Shown: positions 1 through 9,466 of the stretch, piece after piece | Numbering within the stretch: position 1 is the first letter of the stretch | Layout of the letters: every line of letters begins with the position of its first letter | NCBI RefSeq assembly: GCF_019049655.1 | Contig: NZ_JAFMOX010000058.1 | Location: 1 to 64,000, forward strand | Source: Rahnella rivi | Lineage (GTDB): Bacteria > Pseudomonadota > Gammaproteobacteria > Enterobacterales > Enterobacteriaceae | Length of the DNA stretch: 64,000 nt | Direction: 5' to 3' | The notes under the pieces: generated by a model | Seen by the model: only the letters and a program-made list of their open reading frames with translations | Databases searched by the model: none | What the model was told of the DNA's origin: nothing | Position numbers and translations under genes: made by a program

Positions 1-97
1 CACCCAGAGAGCAAGCTCTCCTGTGCTACCGCTCGACTTGCATGTGTTAGGCCTGCCGCCAGCGTTCAATCTGAGCCATGATCAAACTCTTCAATTA
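1..97 (-). rRNA. rrs: 16S ribosomal RNA, 5' end only (partial)
   Basis: The reverse complement carries the conserved 5' end of bacterial 16S rRNA, including the AGAGTTTGATCATGGCTCAG priming region at about 71-91. The gene reads leftward and leaves the window at base 1, so only about 97 nucleotides of roughly 1540 are present. The mature 5' end is placed near 97 by similarity to the E. coli start (AATTGAAGAG). In E. coli gmhB also abuts an rrn operon. Confidence 0.97.
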
Positions 98-261
98 AAA
101 GTTCGATTTGCTTAAACAAGTTAAGCGGTGCTCAAAAATTAACTTTCGTAATAATTCAACTAAATGAATTACTGCTTGGTCACTCTTTAAGACTTGATAT
201 TTTTTTGCCACCGAGGTGGCTGATATCGTCTTGTGAGTGCCCACACAGATTGTCTGATAAA

Positions 262-274
262 TTGTTAAAGAGCA
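262..274 (-). promoter_or_regulatory. rrn leader boxA antitermination element
   Basis: On the minus strand this reads TGCTCTTTAACAA, the conserved boxA of rRNA leaders. NusB and S10 bind it to build the antitermination complex. It lies about 165 bases before the 16S start and downstream of both promoters, as in other enterobacterial rrn operons. Confidence 0.9.
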
Positions 275-313
275 GTGAGTTACGCGCTTTCGCTTGCTAA
301 CTCGAGGTGGCGT

Positions 314-341
314 ATATTACGCTTTCCTCATTCAGTGTCAA
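314..341 (-). promoter_or_regulatory. rrn P2 promoter
   Basis: The minus strand shows a -35 box TTGACA (336-341) and a -10 box TAATAT (314-319) separated by 16 bases. A GC-rich start region (CGCCACC) typical of stringently controlled rRNA promoters follows. It is the promoter nearer to the 16S gene. Confidence 0.88.
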
Positions 342-433
342 CCGTTTATTTCATCCGGTCATCACTGTTTTTAATCTTTCCGACCCGGTTACTTCGTGAT
401 GTTGTTCACGTTGTTCCCTGTCGATGGAGCGGC

Positions 434-461
434 ATTATAGGGAGTTCGATTTGAATGGCAA
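434..461 (-). promoter_or_regulatory. rrn P1 promoter
   Basis: The minus strand shows TTGCCA (456-461), a 16-base spacer and TATAAT (434-439), followed by a GC-rich discriminator (GCCGCTCC). It lies about 120 bases upstream of P2, the usual spacing of enterobacterial rrn P1 and P2. It should be the growth-rate-regulated main promoter. Confidence 0.88.
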
Positions 462-511
462 GCGAATAAATACAGTTTTATTTCGTTTGCCGTTTTTTTA
501 TCCAAAGACCC

Positions 512-1078
512 TTATTTCTGCGCTTTTGCTATAAAGGAAGGCAATGCAGCAAGGCTTTCCAATACAGCGTCTGCTGCACTTTCACTTTCTGGTGTAACGG
601 GCTTGCCGGTACGAACCAAAATCTTAGTGCCCACGCCTGCAGCAGCGGCTGCCTGCATATCCTCAAGCTTGTCTCCAATCATATAAGAAGAAGCCATATC
701 GATATTCAGCTCTTCCCGGGCAGTTAAGAACATCCCAGGTAATGGCTTACGGCAGTCGCAAACCTGCGTAAACTCTTTAACGGAACCTTCCGGGTGATGC
801 GGGCAGAAATAGATCCCATCAAGGTCGACACCGCGGTCGGCCAGTGACCAGTCCATCCACTCCGTCAGTGTCATAAACTGTTCTTCAGTGAACTTGCCGC
901 GTGCAATACCCGATTGATTAGTGACGAGTACGAGCAAGAAGCCCATTTCCTTAAGTTTAAGACACGCATCGATGACACCGTCGATAAACTGGAAGTCATC
1001 GATTTCATGAACATAGCCGTGATCGACATTCAACGTGCCATCACGGTCGAGAAAGATTGCTGAAACAGGTTGTGCCAC
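512..1078 (-). CDS. gmhB: D-glycero-beta-D-manno-heptose 1,7-bisphosphate 7-phosphatase
   Basis: This 188-residue cytoplasmic HAD-family phosphatase removes the 7-phosphate of heptose bisphosphate on the way to ADP-heptose, the precursor of the LPS inner core. The catalytic DRDG motif has its nucleophile and acid at Asp11 and Asp13. The TNQSG motif is at residues 53-57 and GDKLED at about 135-140. The GmhB-type zinc loop is present (Cys92, His94, Cys107, Cys109). Its length matches the family. It stands alone between the rrn promoters, whose upstream boxes lie next to its 3' end, and the divergent metNIQ operon. Confidence 0.96.
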   Translation of the reverse strand: MAQPVSAIFLDRDGTLNVDHGYVHEIDDFQFIDGVIDACLKLKEMGFLLVLVTNQSGIARGKFTEEQFMTLTEWMDWSLADRGVDLDGIYFCPHHPEGSVKEFTQVCDCRKPLPGMFLTAREELNIDMASSYMIGDKLEDMQAAAAAGVGTKILVRTGKPVTPESESAADAVLESLAALPSFIAKAQK

Positions 1079-1150
1079 GAATTTGCTCCTGATGGCTGAT
1101 TAACGGCGCCAGTATCGCATGTTTTACGGGTCAGTGAGAATGTTAACCTG

Positions 1151-1182
1151 GTTGACTTAGACGTCTAGACGCCTTAGCATCC
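1151..1182 (+). promoter_or_regulatory. metNIQ promoter with tandem MetJ operator (met boxes)
   Basis: AGACGTCT (1159-1166), a perfect met box, is followed directly by AGACGCCT (1167-1174). Weaker 8-mers lie on both sides (1151-1158 and 1175-1182). Tandem 8-bp repeats are how MetJ-S-adenosylmethionine binds. A sigma-70 promoter is interleaved: TTGACT (1152-1157), a 17-base spacer and TAGCAT (1175-1180). Bound MetJ would block it, so the importer should be repressed when methionine is plentiful. Confidence 0.9.
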
Positions 1183-1256
1183 ACGACATGCTACGGGCTT
1201 ATCCCCGCAGAGTTAATTTCACCACGTCACGTCAAAAAGACAGAATAAAAAATAAT

Positions 1257-2288
1257 ATGATTAAACTTTCAAACATCACCAAGGTTTTCCAGCAGGGTTC
1301 GCGCCAAATCGTCGCGCTCTCTGACGTGAGTCTTCACGTCCCTGCAGGACAAATATACGGCGTGATCGGCTCATCTGGCGCCGGTAAAAGCACATTAATC
1401 CGCTGCGTCAATTTGCTGGAGCGTCCGACCGAAGGCAAGGTACTGGTCGATGGTCAGGATCTGATGTCCTTCTCAGAGAAAGCACTGACCCGTGCGCGCC
1501 GCCAGATTGGCATGATTTTTCAGCACTTTAATCTGTTGTCGTCACGTACCGTTTTTGGCAATGTTGCACTGCCACTGGAACTGGACAATTTGTCTTCAGC
1601 GGACATCAAAAAGCGCGTCTCTGAGCTGCTGAGTCTGGTGGGTCTGGAAGATAAGCATGACGCCTACCCGGCCAATCTTTCCGGTGGGCAAAAACAACGT
1701 GTCGCCATTGCCCGTGCGCTGGCCAGCAATCCCAAAGTGTTACTGTGTGATGAGGCAACAAGTGCACTGGACCCGGCGACGACCCGCGCCATCCTGGAAC
1801 TGCTGAAAGACATTAACCGCCGTCTGGGTTTAACCATCCTGCTGATTACCCATGAGATGGATGTCGTGAAACGCATTTGCGACCAGGTTGCAGTGATAAG
1901 CGATGGCAAACTGATCGAGCAGGACAAGGTGAGCGAGATGTTCTCCCACCCTAAAACTCCGCTGGCTCAACAATTCATTCAATCAACGCTCCATCTGGAT
2001 ATCCCGGAAGATTACGCGGTACGCATGGTGCCGGAACCTGAAGCTGATCGTGTACCGCTGTTACGGCTGGAATTTACCGGCCAGTCGGTCGACGCACCGC
2101 TGCTTTCAGAAGCAGTTCGTCGCTTTGACATTAACAATAATATTATCAGTGCTCAGATGGATTATGCCGGCGGTGTGAAGTTCGGGATTATGCTGACAGA
2201 AATGCACGGTTCAGAAGAAAACACTCAGGCGGCGATTCAGTTCCTGCATGAGAATCAGGTGAAAGTAGAGGTACTCGGTTATGTCTGA
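1257..2288 (+). CDS. metN: Methionine ABC transporter ATP-binding protein MetN
   Basis: ATPase subunit of the D- and L-methionine importer on the inner face of the cytoplasmic membrane. Walker [10 protein letters not shown] is at residues 38-46, the ABC signature LSGGQ at 141-145 and Walker B (VLLCDEATS) at 161-169. The last 75 or so residues form the NIL domain, which binds methionine and gives feedback inhibition. I chose the ATG at 1257, giving 343 residues as in E. coli. An upstream in-frame ATG at 1188 would add 23 unrelated residues. The 3' end overlaps metI by 8 bases, which suggests translational coupling. MetJ boxes precede the operon. Confidence 0.97.
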   Translation: MIKLSNITKVFQQGSRQIVALSDVSLHVPAGQIYGVIGSSGAGKSTLIRCVNLLERPTEGKVLVDGQDLMSFSEKALTRARRQIGMIFQHFNLLSSRTVFGNVALPLELDNLSSADIKKRVSELLSLVGLEDKHDAYPANLSGGQKQRVAIARALASNPKVLLCDEATSALDPATTRAILELLKDINRRLGLTILLITHEMDVVKRICDQVAVISDGKLIEQDKVSEMFSHPKTPLAQQFIQSTLHLDIPEDYAVRMVPEPEADRVPLLRLEFTGQSVDAPLLSEAVRRFDINNNIISAQMDYAGGVKFGIMLTEMHGSEENTQAAIQFLHENQVKVEVLGYV

Positions 2289-2934
2289 GGCAATGATGTG
2301 GTTAATGGGGCGGGGTATCTGGGAAACGGTCATCATGACACTCACCTCCGGCTTCTTTGGGTTTGTACTCGGGCTACCATTTGGCGTGCTGCTGTATGTC
2401 ACCCGTCCGGGACAAATAGCTGAGAATAAGAACGTCTATCGCGTGATGTCTGCGCTGGTTAACATTTTCCGTTCTATTCCTTTTATTATCTTGCTGGTCT
2501 GGATGATTCCGTTCACTCGTATGATTGTCGGCACCTCGATCGGTTTACAGGCTGCCATTGTTCCGCTGACTGTGGGCGCAGCTCCCTTTATTGCCCGTAT
2601 GGTTGAGAACGCATTACTGGAAATCCCAAGCGGTCTGGTTGAAGCCTCCCGCGCGATGGGTGCCACGCCAATGCAAATCATCCGTAAAATTCTGTTGCCG
2701 GAAGCCTTGCCGGGTCTGGTTAACGCGGCCACTATTACTCTGATCACCCTGGTTGGTTATTCTGCGATGGGCGGTGCTGTGGGTGCCGGTGGTCTGGGAC
2801 AAATTGGTTATCAGTACGGTTATATCGGTTATGACGCCACTGTCATGAATACGGTATTGGTTCTGTTAGTGGTTTTGGTGTATTTAATTCAATTCTGTGG
2901 CGACCGCATCGTAAAAGCAGTCACGCATAAATAA
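2281..2934 (+). CDS. metI: Methionine ABC transporter permease MetI
   Basis: The 217-residue permease forms the membrane channel of MetNIQ, probably as a dimer with five or so transmembrane helices per subunit. The EAA coupling motif that contacts MetN is visible ([17 protein letters not shown], about residues 120-136). Its ATG lies inside the end of metN. An untranslated gap of 62 bases separates it from metQ. Confidence 0.97.
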   Translation: MSEAMMWLMGRGIWETVIMTLTSGFFGFVLGLPFGVLLYVTRPGQIAENKNVYRVMSALVNIFRSIPFIILLVWMIPFTRMIVGTSIGLQAAIVPLTVGAAPFIARMVENALLEIPSGLVEASRAMGATPMQIIRKILLPEALPGLVNAATITLITLVGYSAMGGAVGAGGLGQIGYQYGYIGYDATVMNTVLVLLVVLVYLIQFCGDRIVKAVTHK

Positions 2935-2996
2935 CGAAAAAACAGCTGTAAAACATAACCCTGTGTATATTTTTATCCGCTTATTGAGGAAAGGAA

Positions 2997-3812
2997 ATGT
3001 CTAATAAATTCAAATCCATTGCCGTTGTTGGCGCGCTTCTGGGATCGCTGGCTTTGGTTGGCTGCGGGCCAAAAGAGCAGGATCCAAACCACATCAAAGT
3101 GGGCGTGATTGTCGGTTCTGAGCAGCAGGTTGCTGAAGTGGCACAAAAAGTTGCTAAAGAAAAATACGGTCTGGATGTTGAACTGGTGACATTCAACGAT
3201 TACGTCCTGCCGAACGAAGCCCTGAGCAAAGGCGATATCGACGTTAATGCCTTCCAGCACAAACCTTACCTTGATCAGCAGATCAAAGACCGCGGCTACA
3301 AACTGGTTCCCGTCGGTAACAGCTTTGTCTATCCAATCGCGGGCTATTCCAAAAAAATCAAATCTGTTGATGAACTGAAAGAAGGCGATCAGGTTGCCCT
3401 GCCAAATGATCCGACCAACCTTGGCCGTTCATTACTGCTGCTGCAAAAACAAGGTCTGATTAAACTGAAAGACGGCGTTGGCCTGCTGCCGACCGTTCTT
3501 GATGTGACTGAGAACCCTAAAAACCTGAAACTGGTTGAACTGGAAGCACCACAGCTGCCACGTTCACTGGATGATGCAAAAATCGCACTGGCCGTTATCA
3601 ACACGACTTACGCCAGCCAGATTGGTCTGACACCAGAAAAAGACGGTATCTTCGTAGAAGACAAAAACTCACCGTACGTAAACCTGATCGTTGCGCGTGA
3701 AGATAACAAAGACGCTGAAAACGTGAAGAAATTCGTTCAGGCTTACCAGTCTGATGAAGTGAACGCTGCGGCGAACAAAATCTTCAACGGCGGCGCTGTC
3801 AAAGGCTGGTAA
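2997..3812 (+). CDS. metQ: Methionine-binding lipoprotein MetQ
   Basis: Periplasmic methionine-binding protein of the MetNIQ importer, anchored as a lipoprotein. The 271-residue product has a short positive N-terminus, a hydrophobic stretch and a lipobox (LVGC) with the lipidated Cys at 23. The mature part is a typical NlpA/MetQ-family domain. A clear Shine-Dalgarno sequence (GAGGAAAGG) precedes the ATG. It is the last gene of the operon and is followed by a strong hairpin at 3882-3905. Confidence 0.97.
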   Translation: MSNKFKSIAVVGALLGSLALVGCGPKEQDPNHIKVGVIVGSEQQVAEVAQKVAKEKYGLDVELVTFNDYVLPNEALSKGDIDVNAFQHKPYLDQQIKDRGYKLVPVGNSFVYPIAGYSKKIKSVDELKEGDQVALPNDPTNLGRSLLLLQKQGLIKLKDGVGLLPTVLDVTENPKNLKLVELEAPQLPRSLDDAKIALAVINTTYASQIGLTPEKDGIFVEDKNSPYVNLIVAREDNKDAENVKKFVQAYQSDEVNAAANKIFNGGAVKGW

Positions 3813-3881
3813 AAACCGGCAGTGATGAATGCCATATTTATCTGCCATTCATCATGTAAAGACTCTTTTCAGAAATAAGTA

Positions 3882-3909
3882 CAAGGCGGGCATATGCCCG
3901 CCTTGTTAT
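3882..3909 (+). terminator. Terminator after metQ
   Basis: CAAGGCGGGCAT and ATGCCCGCCTTG form a perfect hairpin at 3882-3905, followed by a short T-rich tract (TTATT). It lies 70 bases after metQ and before rcsF, and should end metNIQ transcription. Confidence 0.8.
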
Positions 3910-3979
3910 TTCCTCAATACCTTGCTTCAATAACGCCACATTCATTCCTGTAAACATATTAAAAAGCAGAGGATTTACC

Positions 3980-4387
3980 ATGCGTGCTTTACCTCTCTGT
4001 TTGTCGGCACTTTTGCTGGCGGGTTGTTCCCTGACTCAACACACACAGCCAACACCCATTGCACCTGTTGTTAAAGAAGAGCCAAAACCCGTCAAACCAA
4101 AACCGGCTCCAGTTCGTCCGGCCCCTGTGAAACTGTATAAAGATGCAGAAGCACTGGTCGGCACACCGTTCCGTGATTTAGGCGAAGTCTCTGGAGAATC
4201 TTGCCAGGCGGACCAGAATGATTCGCCTCCGAGCCTGGCCACAGCACGTAAAAGAATGCTGACCCGCGCTTCGTACATGAAGGCAAATGCCGTGTTGTTA
4301 CATCAGTGCCAAATTCTCGGTGGCGTTCCAGGCTGCTTCCAGCAAGCGATTTGTCAGGGCTCTGCGTTGAACGTCACCTTTAAATGA
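3980..4387 (+). CDS. rcsF: Outer-membrane stress sensor lipoprotein RcsF
   Basis: RcsF senses outer-membrane and peptidoglycan damage and signals through IgaA to the Rcs phosphorelay. The 135-residue product has a lipobox (LLLAGC, Cys16) and a Pro/Lys-rich linker at about residues 24-50. The compact signalling domain carries the four conserved cysteines (Cys75, 110, 119, 125) that form its disulfides. Its TGA overlaps the ATG of trmO in an ATGA arrangement, so the two are translationally coupled. The same pair occurs in E. coli. Confidence 0.96.
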   Translation: MRALPLCLSALLLAGCSLTQHTQPTPIAPVVKEEPKPVKPKPAPVRPAPVKLYKDAEALVGTPFRDLGEVSGESCQADQNDSPPSLATARKRMLTRASYMKANAVLLHQCQILGGVPGCFQQAICQGSALNVTFK

Positions 4388-5091
4388 CCTCATTTTCTTT
4401 TGAGCAAATAGGGACAATTCATTCGCCCTACAAAGAGAAATTTGCAGTCCCACGCCAGCCTGGTTTGATCCAGGATGGCGGCGGTGAGTTACACCTTCAC
4501 GCGCCGTATAACCAGCCTGAAGCGGTTCGCGGGCTGGAAGAGTTCAGCCATCTTTGGGTGATGTTTGTGTTTCATCAGACAATGGATGGCGGCTGGCGTC
4601 CGACGGTCCGCCCGCCTCGCCTTGGTGGCAATACGCGCACCGGCGTATTTGCGACACGTTCTACCTTTCGTCCGAATCCGCTGGGAATGTCGCTCGTTGA
4701 GCTCAAAGGGATCCACTGCCAGGGGCAACATGTCATTTTGCAACTTGGCAGTCTGGATTTGGTGGATGGCACCCCTGTTGTCGATATCAAGCCCTACCTG
4801 CCCTTTGCAGAAAGCCATCCTGAAGCCCGTGCGGGATTTGCTCAGCACGCGCCGCAAGCGGATATGCCGGTGGAATTTTCACCGCAGGCTGAAAAGCAGC
4901 TGGCAGATAATGTGCGTAAGTATCCCCATCTGCGCCGTTTCATCACTCAGGTTTTGGGCCAGGATCCTCGCCCGGCCTACCGCAAGGGTGAAGCAGCTGA
5001 ACGGGATTACGCCGTTCGCCTGCTCGAGTTTAATGTCCGCTGGCGGGTTGTGGGCCCGGTGAATCAGGTATTGTCTCTCGGCAACGACTAA
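4384..5091 (+). CDS. trmO: tRNA (adenine(37)-N6)-methyltransferase TrmO
   Basis: TrmO adds the N6-methyl group to t6A37 in ACY-decoding threonine tRNA. The 235-residue product matches E. coli TrmO (formerly YaeB/TsaA) in length. It has the VirR-like beta-barrel start (GTIHSPYKEKFAVPRQPG, about residues 11-28) and the conserved core RSTFRPNPLG. Its start overlaps rcsF by 4 bases. Confidence 0.95.
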   Translation: MTSFSFEQIGTIHSPYKEKFAVPRQPGLIQDGGGELHLHAPYNQPEAVRGLEEFSHLWVMFVFHQTMDGGWRPTVRPPRLGGNTRTGVFATRSTFRPNPLGMSLVELKGIHCQGQHVILQLGSLDLVDGTPVVDIKPYLPFAESHPEARAGFAQHAPQADMPVEFSPQAEKQLADNVRKYPHLRRFITQVLGQDPRPAYRKGEAAERDYAVRLLEFNVRWRVVGPVNQVLSLGND

Positions 5092-5210
5092 ATTTCCTCT
5101 GCGTCTCTTTTGACAACAGCAACTCGCTGGTAAACTAAACCACTTTTTTACGTTTTGGCTGCCTGTGGCAGCCTGATTGCAATTTGCAGTGCTAACGGAA
5201 TCAACACATC

Positions 5211-6929
5211 ATGCGTACTACTCAATATCTGCTCTCTACTCTGAAAGAGACGCCAGCCGACGCGGAAGTCATCAGCCATCAGCTGATGCTGCGTGCGGGG
5301 ATGATCCGCAAACTGGCTTCCGGCCTGTATACCTGGCTGCCAACCGGCCTGCGTGTTCTGCGTAAAGTTGAAAACATCGTGCGCGAAGAAATGAATAACG
5401 CGAACGCCATCGAGGTATCGATGCCGGTGGTGCAGCCCGCCGATTTGTGGCAGGAGAGCGGACGTTGGGAACAATACGGCCCGGAATTATTGCGCTTTGT
5501 TGACCGTGGCGATCGTCCTTTTGTACTGGGTCCAACCCACGAAGAAGTTATTACCGATCTGATCCGCAATGAAATCAGCTCATACAAACAGTTGCCGCTG
5601 AACTTCTTCCAGATCCAGACCAAATTCCGTGACGAAGTTCGTCCGCGCTTTGGCGTGATGCGCTCGCGTGAATTCCTGATGAAAGATGCCTACTCATTCC
5701 ATACAACGCAGGAATCTCTGCAGGAAACGTATGATGCGATGTACGCAGCCTACAGCAAGATCTTCAACCGTATGGGTCTGGATTTCCGCGCTGTTCTGGC
5801 AGATACCGGTTCTATCGGCGGCAGCGCATCTCATGAGTTCCAGGTACTGGCGCAAAGCGGCGAAGATGACGTGGTGTTCTCTGACTCCTCTGATTTTGCA
5901 GCCAATATTGAGTTCGCGGAAGCGCTGGCACCCGCTACAGCACGCCAGGCGGCCACGGAAGAAATGCGTATTGTTGAAACGCCAAATGCCAAAACCATCG
6001 CTGAACTGACAGAACAGTTCCAGGTTCCGGTTGAGAAAACCGTGAAAACCCTGATGGTTCACGCAACAGCTGAGAGCGGGCACAAACTGATTGCCTTGCT
6101 GATCCGCGGCGATCACGAACTGAACGAAATCAAAGCCGAAAAACTGCCACACGTTGCCACACCGCTGACTTTCGCTACCGAAGCTGAAATTCGCGAAATC
6201 GTTTCTGCCGGACCGGGTTCACTCGGCCCGGTTAACCTGCCAATGCCTGTGGTCGCAGACCGCACCGTTGCTGCGATGAGTGATTTCAGCGCAGGCGCAA
6301 ACATCGATGGTAAACATTACTTCGGCATTAACTGGGATCGCGATACCGCGCTGCCAGAAGTGGCTGATCTGCGTAATGTGGTTGCAGGCGATCCAAGCCC
6401 GGATGGTCAGGGTACGCTGGTGATTAAACGCGGTATTGAAGTCGGCCATATTTTCCAGCTGGGCACCAAGTATTCAGAAGCGATGAATGCGACCGTTCAG
6501 GGCGAAGATGGACGTAATCAGGTGATGACCATGGGATGTTACGGTATCGGTGTGACCCGTGTGGTGGCAGCGGCTATCGAACAGAACCACGACGATCGCG
6601 GTATCATCTGGCCAGATGCCATTGCGCCGTTCCAGGTTGCTATCCTGCCAATGAACATGCACAAATCTTTCCGTGTGAAAGATGCGGCAGAAGCGTTATA
6701 CGCAGAGCTGCGCTCACACGGCATTGATGTGATCCTTGACGATCGTAAAGAGCGTCCGGGCGTCATGTTTGCTGATATGGAACTGATCGGTGTTCCGCAT
6801 CAGGTGGTGATTGGCGATCGTAATCTGGATGCTGAAGAGCTGGAATACAAAAACCGTCGCACTGGCGAAAAACAAATGATCAAGCAAAGCGACATCGTTG
6901 CCTCTCTGCTGAGCCAAATCCCGCGTTAA
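5211..6929 (+). CDS. proS: Prolyl-tRNA synthetase (class II, bacterial type)
   Basis: Charges tRNA-Pro with proline in the cytoplasm. The 572 residues match the bacterial long form. Class II catalytic motifs are in the N-terminal half (GPTHEE near residues 108-113; [17 protein letters not shown] at about 140-156). The INS domain that edits mischarged Ala-tRNA-Pro lies at about 220-400, followed by motif 3 and the anticodon-binding domain. It is monocistronic, with a strong terminator at 6957-6984. Confidence 0.98.
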   Translation: MRTTQYLLSTLKETPADAEVISHQLMLRAGMIRKLASGLYTWLPTGLRVLRKVENIVREEMNNANAIEVSMPVVQPADLWQESGRWEQYGPELLRFVDRGDRPFVLGPTHEEVITDLIRNEISSYKQLPLNFFQIQTKFRDEVRPRFGVMRSREFLMKDAYSFHTTQESLQETYDAMYAAYSKIFNRMGLDFRAVLADTGSIGGSASHEFQVLAQSGEDDVVFSDSSDFAANIEFAEALAPATARQAATEEMRIVETPNAKTIAELTEQFQVPVEKTVKTLMVHATAESGHKLIALLIRGDHELNEIKAEKLPHVATPLTFATEAEIREIVSAGPGSLGPVNLPMPVVADRTVAAMSDFSAGANIDGKHYFGINWDRDTALPEVADLRNVVAGDPSPDGQGTLVIKRGIEVGHIFQLGTKYSEAMNATVQGEDGRNQVMTMGCYGIGVTRVVAAAIEQNHDDRGIIWPDAIAPFQVAILPMNMHKSFRVKDAAEALYAELRSHGIDVILDDRKERPGVMFADMELIGVPHQVVIGDRNLDAEELEYKNRRTGEKQMIKQSDIVASLLSQIPR

Positions 6930-6956
6930 GGATCTGACGCAGATCGTTCATGCATA

Positions 6957-6985
6957 AAAATGCCCGCATTGTGCGGGCATTTTCT
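6957..6985 (+). terminator. Terminator after proS
   Basis: AATGCCCGCA, a TTG loop and TGCGGGCATT form a 10-bp stem. It is flanked by an A-run on the left and a T-rich tract on the right, so it can work for proS and for the convergent nlpE. Confidence 0.9.
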
Positions 6986-7013
6986 TTTGCGGAGCAGACT
7001 CAAAGGTTGATGC

Positions 7014-7691
7014 TTAAGGGCAGGCCCTGGTCACATCAAACTTTACGTTTTTATCCGCCACGACCGCCTTGTGCATCTGCCCCTCTTCCATCGACGGCTC
7101 CGTCATGAAATGCCCGTCCATCGACACAAACACCAGCTGATTGGGTGACTGCCGTGCGGCAAGATACCCTTCTTCCAGCGATTTGTTGGCTGACATCGGG
7201 AACACTTTTCCGGTCGCACAGTCTTTGAAGGAAGCCGCGTCAGCACTGTACTGCATCATGCCAGTCAGCGTCATTGGCGTCTTCGGTAAACTCTGCTGAG
7301 TCGGTTTCAGCGTGTAATTGAGCGAAGAAACAATCGGCGCGCCACTCGTATCGAGCATTTCGAGATTTTCATCTTTCGGATGGAAATAGCGTTTTTCACC
7401 CTTCGCATCGGTCAGAACCAGTTTATCCGCGGTTCTCGCCCAGTTGCCGTAGCTGGCAAACGTTTGATTGCCGTCTTTGGTGTCCTGATAAACTTCCTGC
7501 AAAATGTAAGTACCATCTTGTTGCAGGAACAATGAAGTCTCCAGCCCGCCGCAATCAGCGCAAGGCAGAACACCACTGTAACTTTGCTGCATTGCCTGCA
7601 ACGGTTTTTCCTGATTATAGGCGGCGGTATGGCAGCCGAACAGTGATAACGCCCCGAGCGCAAGCACCGCTGTAATAATGATTTTTTTCAC
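7014..7691 (-). CDS. nlpE: Envelope stress lipoprotein NlpE (copper homeostasis/adhesion sensor)
   Basis: Outer-membrane lipoprotein that activates the Cpx response when lipoprotein trafficking or disulfide formation fails and on surface contact. The 225-residue product has a lipobox (LFGC, Cys20) and the N-terminal CXXC motif (CADC, residues 44-47) used in redox sensing. The C-terminal domain has a second cysteine pair (DCATG and the terminal RACP). It has both domains of the full-length E. coli protein. E. coli has yaeF between proS and nlpE; no such gene is seen here. Confidence 0.94.
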   Translation of the reverse strand: MKKIIITAVLALGALSLFGCHTAAYNQEKPLQAMQQSYSGVLPCADCGGLETSLFLQQDGTYILQEVYQDTKDGNQTFASYGNWARTADKLVLTDAKGEKRYFHPKDENLEMLDTSGAPIVSSLNYTLKPTQQSLPKTPMTLTGMMQYSADAASFKDCATGKVFPMSANKSLEEGYLAARQSPNQLVFVSMDGHFMTEPSMEEGQMHKAVVADKNVKFDVTRACP

Positions 7692-7758
7692 AGTTACTCC
7701 CCTACTGCTTTTTCTTCTTAGTACCGCGATAAAGATTGTCCTGCGGCACGATGTCGGG

Positions 7759-8169
7759 CTAAAGAACTTTGCCCCGTAATGCTTTGGTCGCCCCTTTGCG
7801 CACTTTACTCTCTACCCGACGAATTTTAGACCCGCGGGTCGGCTTGGTTGCACGACGCGGTTTTTCGACCACCATCGCCTGTGCAATCAGGGAACTCAGC
7901 CGGGCCACTGCCGCTTCACGGTTTTGTTCCTGGCTCCGGTATTCCTGCGCCTTAATAACAACCCAACCATCAGCCGTCACCGAGTGATGATTAAACGCCA
8001 GCAGCCGCTCTTTGTAGTAGTCTGGCAAACTTGATGCCTTAATATCAAAGCGTAAATGTATTGCCGTTGACGTTTTATTGACGTTCTGACCACCGTTACC
8101 CTGAGCCCGGATCGCGGTTAATTCTATTTCACTGTCTGGAATTTCCAGTTTACCCGAAAGGATGAACAC
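7759..8169 (-). CDS. arfB: Alternative ribosome-rescue peptidyl-tRNA hydrolase ArfB
   Basis: ArfB enters ribosomes stalled on truncated mRNA and releases the peptide. The GGQ catalytic motif is at residues 26-28 within [16 protein letters not shown]. The C-terminal tail is strongly basic, as needed to occupy the empty mRNA channel. I chose a GTG start at 8169 (136 residues). The protein then begins [12 protein letters not shown], matching the family start; a Shine-Dalgarno (AAGG) is upstream, and the start sits 5 bases after the yaeQ stop. The longer frame from 8208 would overlap yaeQ. Confidence 0.93.
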   Translation of the reverse strand: MFILSGKLEIPDSEIELTAIRAQGNGGQNVNKTSTAIHLRFDIKASSLPDYYKERLLAFNHHSVTADGWVVIKAQEYRSQEQNREAAVARLSSLIAQAMVVEKPRRATKPTRGSKIRRVESKVRKGATKALRGKVL

Positions 8170-8174
8170 GCTGA

Positions 8175-8735
8175 TTACCTTGCTTCTTTTACGACAGACT
8201 CTTTCCATTCCGAAAAATGAATTTCTAAATTACTCTGAGCATCGGAAAGCCAAATAGTTCCGTCCTGTAAAGTCGCCTGTAAATCCATGGTTCTGCTGCC
8301 GAAAGCCGTGAGCTGAGTCAGCATTTCATCGTCAATATAACGGATGCGAAGATTCTCAAAACCTCTGACTTTCCCTTCAATTTGTGACCACCAGACCCTC
8401 GCAGCCCGCTCACCATAAGCGTAAAGCACCACTTCACGCGACTGGTTGCACGCCCTTTTCAGACGCTTCTCATCCGGTAAACCTAATTCAACCCACAACT
8501 CGATTCCGTTGTGATCATTTTTACGCCAGATTTCTGGTTCATCTTCGGCGCTTAATCCGCGCGTAAAGGTCAGCCGCTCATCGGCATGGTAAATCCACGC
8601 GAGCAAACGCAGCATCATACGTTGTTCTGTTTCTGAGGGATGCTGGGCCAGTGTCAGGTTGGCGTCGTGAAAGAAATTGCGATCCATATCAGCGATATTG
8701 ATCACTGCTTTATAAATAGTTGCTTTTAACGCCAT
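8175..8735 (-). CDS. yaeQ: YaeQ family protein (PD-(D/E)XK nuclease fold)
   Basis: The 186-residue YaeQ family protein is conserved in proteobacteria and structurally related to PD-(D/E)XK nucleases. No certain function is known. The N-terminus ([19 protein letters not shown]) and the [13 protein letters not shown] segment are typical of the family. It lies directly upstream of arfB on the same strand with a 5-base gap, as in E. coli, so the two are probably one transcript. Confidence 0.94.
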   Translation of the reverse strand: MALKATIYKAVINIADMDRNFFHDANLTLAQHPSETEQRMMLRLLAWIYHADERLTFTRGLSAEDEPEIWRKNDHNGIELWVELGLPDEKRLKRACNQSREVVLYAYGERAARVWWSQIEGKVRGFENLRIRYIDDEMLTQLTAFGSRTMDLQATLQDGTIWLSDAQSNLEIHFSEWKESVVKEAR

Positions 8736-8876
8736 GGGAAACCTCTTGATGATAGACGCACAGTGTACTTGAAAGCGTCACGTCGCGACCAGTTTAACCC
8801 CGCAGGTCATCCTGAATAACCGTTTCAGCGCAAACGATAAACCTTTATAGGTTGGCTAATAACTGAGACTCTCCTG

Positions 8877-8885
8877 TGCTATAGT
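8877..8885 (+). promoter_or_regulatory. Probable extended -10 promoter of yaeP-rof
   Basis: TGCTATAGT matches an extended -10 element (TGN followed by TATAGT at 8880-8885), 67 bases before the yaeP ATG. No good -35 box is seen at 17 bases, which fits an extended -10 promoter. It is a prediction from sequence only. Confidence 0.5.
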
Positions 8886-8951
8886 CGATAAATACTGAGA
8901 GCTTATCTTTCTGCGCTTTCCTCAGAGGGATACGCTTTTAAGGGAGAACCT

Positions 8952-9152
8952 ATGCAGCAATACTGTGAGTTGGTACGCCGTAAATATTCAGAGATCGCCA
9001 GTGGCGATCTGGGATATGTGCCCGATGCGTTGGGCTGTGTATTGAAAGCATTGGACGAAGTGGCAGCAAACGCTGACCTTCCGTCCTCCGTTAGGGACCA
9101 GGCGGCCTATGCCGCCGCTAACTTATTGGTGAGCGATTATGTCAATGAATGA
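8952..9152 (+). CDS. yaeP: Small conserved protein YaeP (UPF0253)
   Basis: A 66-residue acidic protein that matches E. coli YaeP over its full length ([19 protein letters not shown] at the start). Function unknown. A strong Shine-Dalgarno (AAGGGAG) precedes the ATG. Its last 14 bases overlap the start of rof in another frame, so translation of the two is probably coupled. Confidence 0.93.
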   Translation: MQQYCELVRRKYSEIASGDLGYVPDALGCVLKALDEVAANADLPSSVRDQAAYAAANLLVSDYVNE

Positions 9153-9399
9153 TGAGTACCAACCCATCAATTGCGATGACTACGATAATCTCGAGCTCGC
9201 CTGCCAGAGTCACCTGGTGTTGACACTGAAGCTGCGCAGCGGAGAAGTCGTTGAGGCGAAGGCCAATGACCTGTTGATGCGTAAGAAAGTTGAATATCTG
9301 GTGGCCGAGGTGAACGGCGAGCAGCGCGATCTGCGTCTGGATTATATCGAGAGCTTTAGCCATCCGGAAATTGGCACCGTGGTGGTCAGCGCAGAATAG
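9139..9399 (+). CDS. rof: Rho-binding antiterminator Rof (YaeO)
   Basis: Rof binds the RNA-binding domain of Rho and inhibits Rho-dependent termination. The 86-residue product has the family's N-terminus ([19 protein letters not shown]), central Sm-like strands and the [13 protein letters not shown] ending. It starts inside yaeP, so its production is tied to translation of that gene. The hairpin at 9425-9446 follows. Confidence 0.95.
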   Translation: MSMNDEYQPINCDDYDNLELACQSHLVLTLKLRSGEVVEAKANDLLMRKKVEYLVAEVNGEQRDLRLDYIESFSHPEIGTVVVSAE

Positions 9400-9423
9400 C
9401 GCAACTTTCCACCAGCCAAACTA

Positions 9424-9452
9424 ACGGGCAATCTCAGGATTGCCCGTTTGCA
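9424..9452. terminator. Bidirectional terminator between rof and the cytochrome gene
   Basis: ACGGGCAATCC-type arms (CGGGCAATC/GATTGCCCG, 9425-9446) form a 9-bp stem with a short loop. A T-run follows on the plus strand. It separates the convergent rof and cytochrome genes. Confidence 0.75.
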
Positions 9453-9466
9453 TTTCTGATACCCGA

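Larger units (their letters stand above)
98..511 (-). other. rrn operon leader and promoter region
   Basis: This stretch of about 410 bases has no protein gene. It holds the untranslated leader of the leftward rRNA operon, with the antitermination boxA and two promoters listed separately. An A/T-rich tract at about 465-500, just upstream of P1, is the expected place for an UP element; I identify it only by composition and position. Confidence 0.85.

Noticed and set aside
1188..1256. Upstream ATG extension of metN
   Set aside because: The extra 23 residues lack family support and start inside the leader just after the MetJ operator. The ATG at 1257 gives the exact family length.
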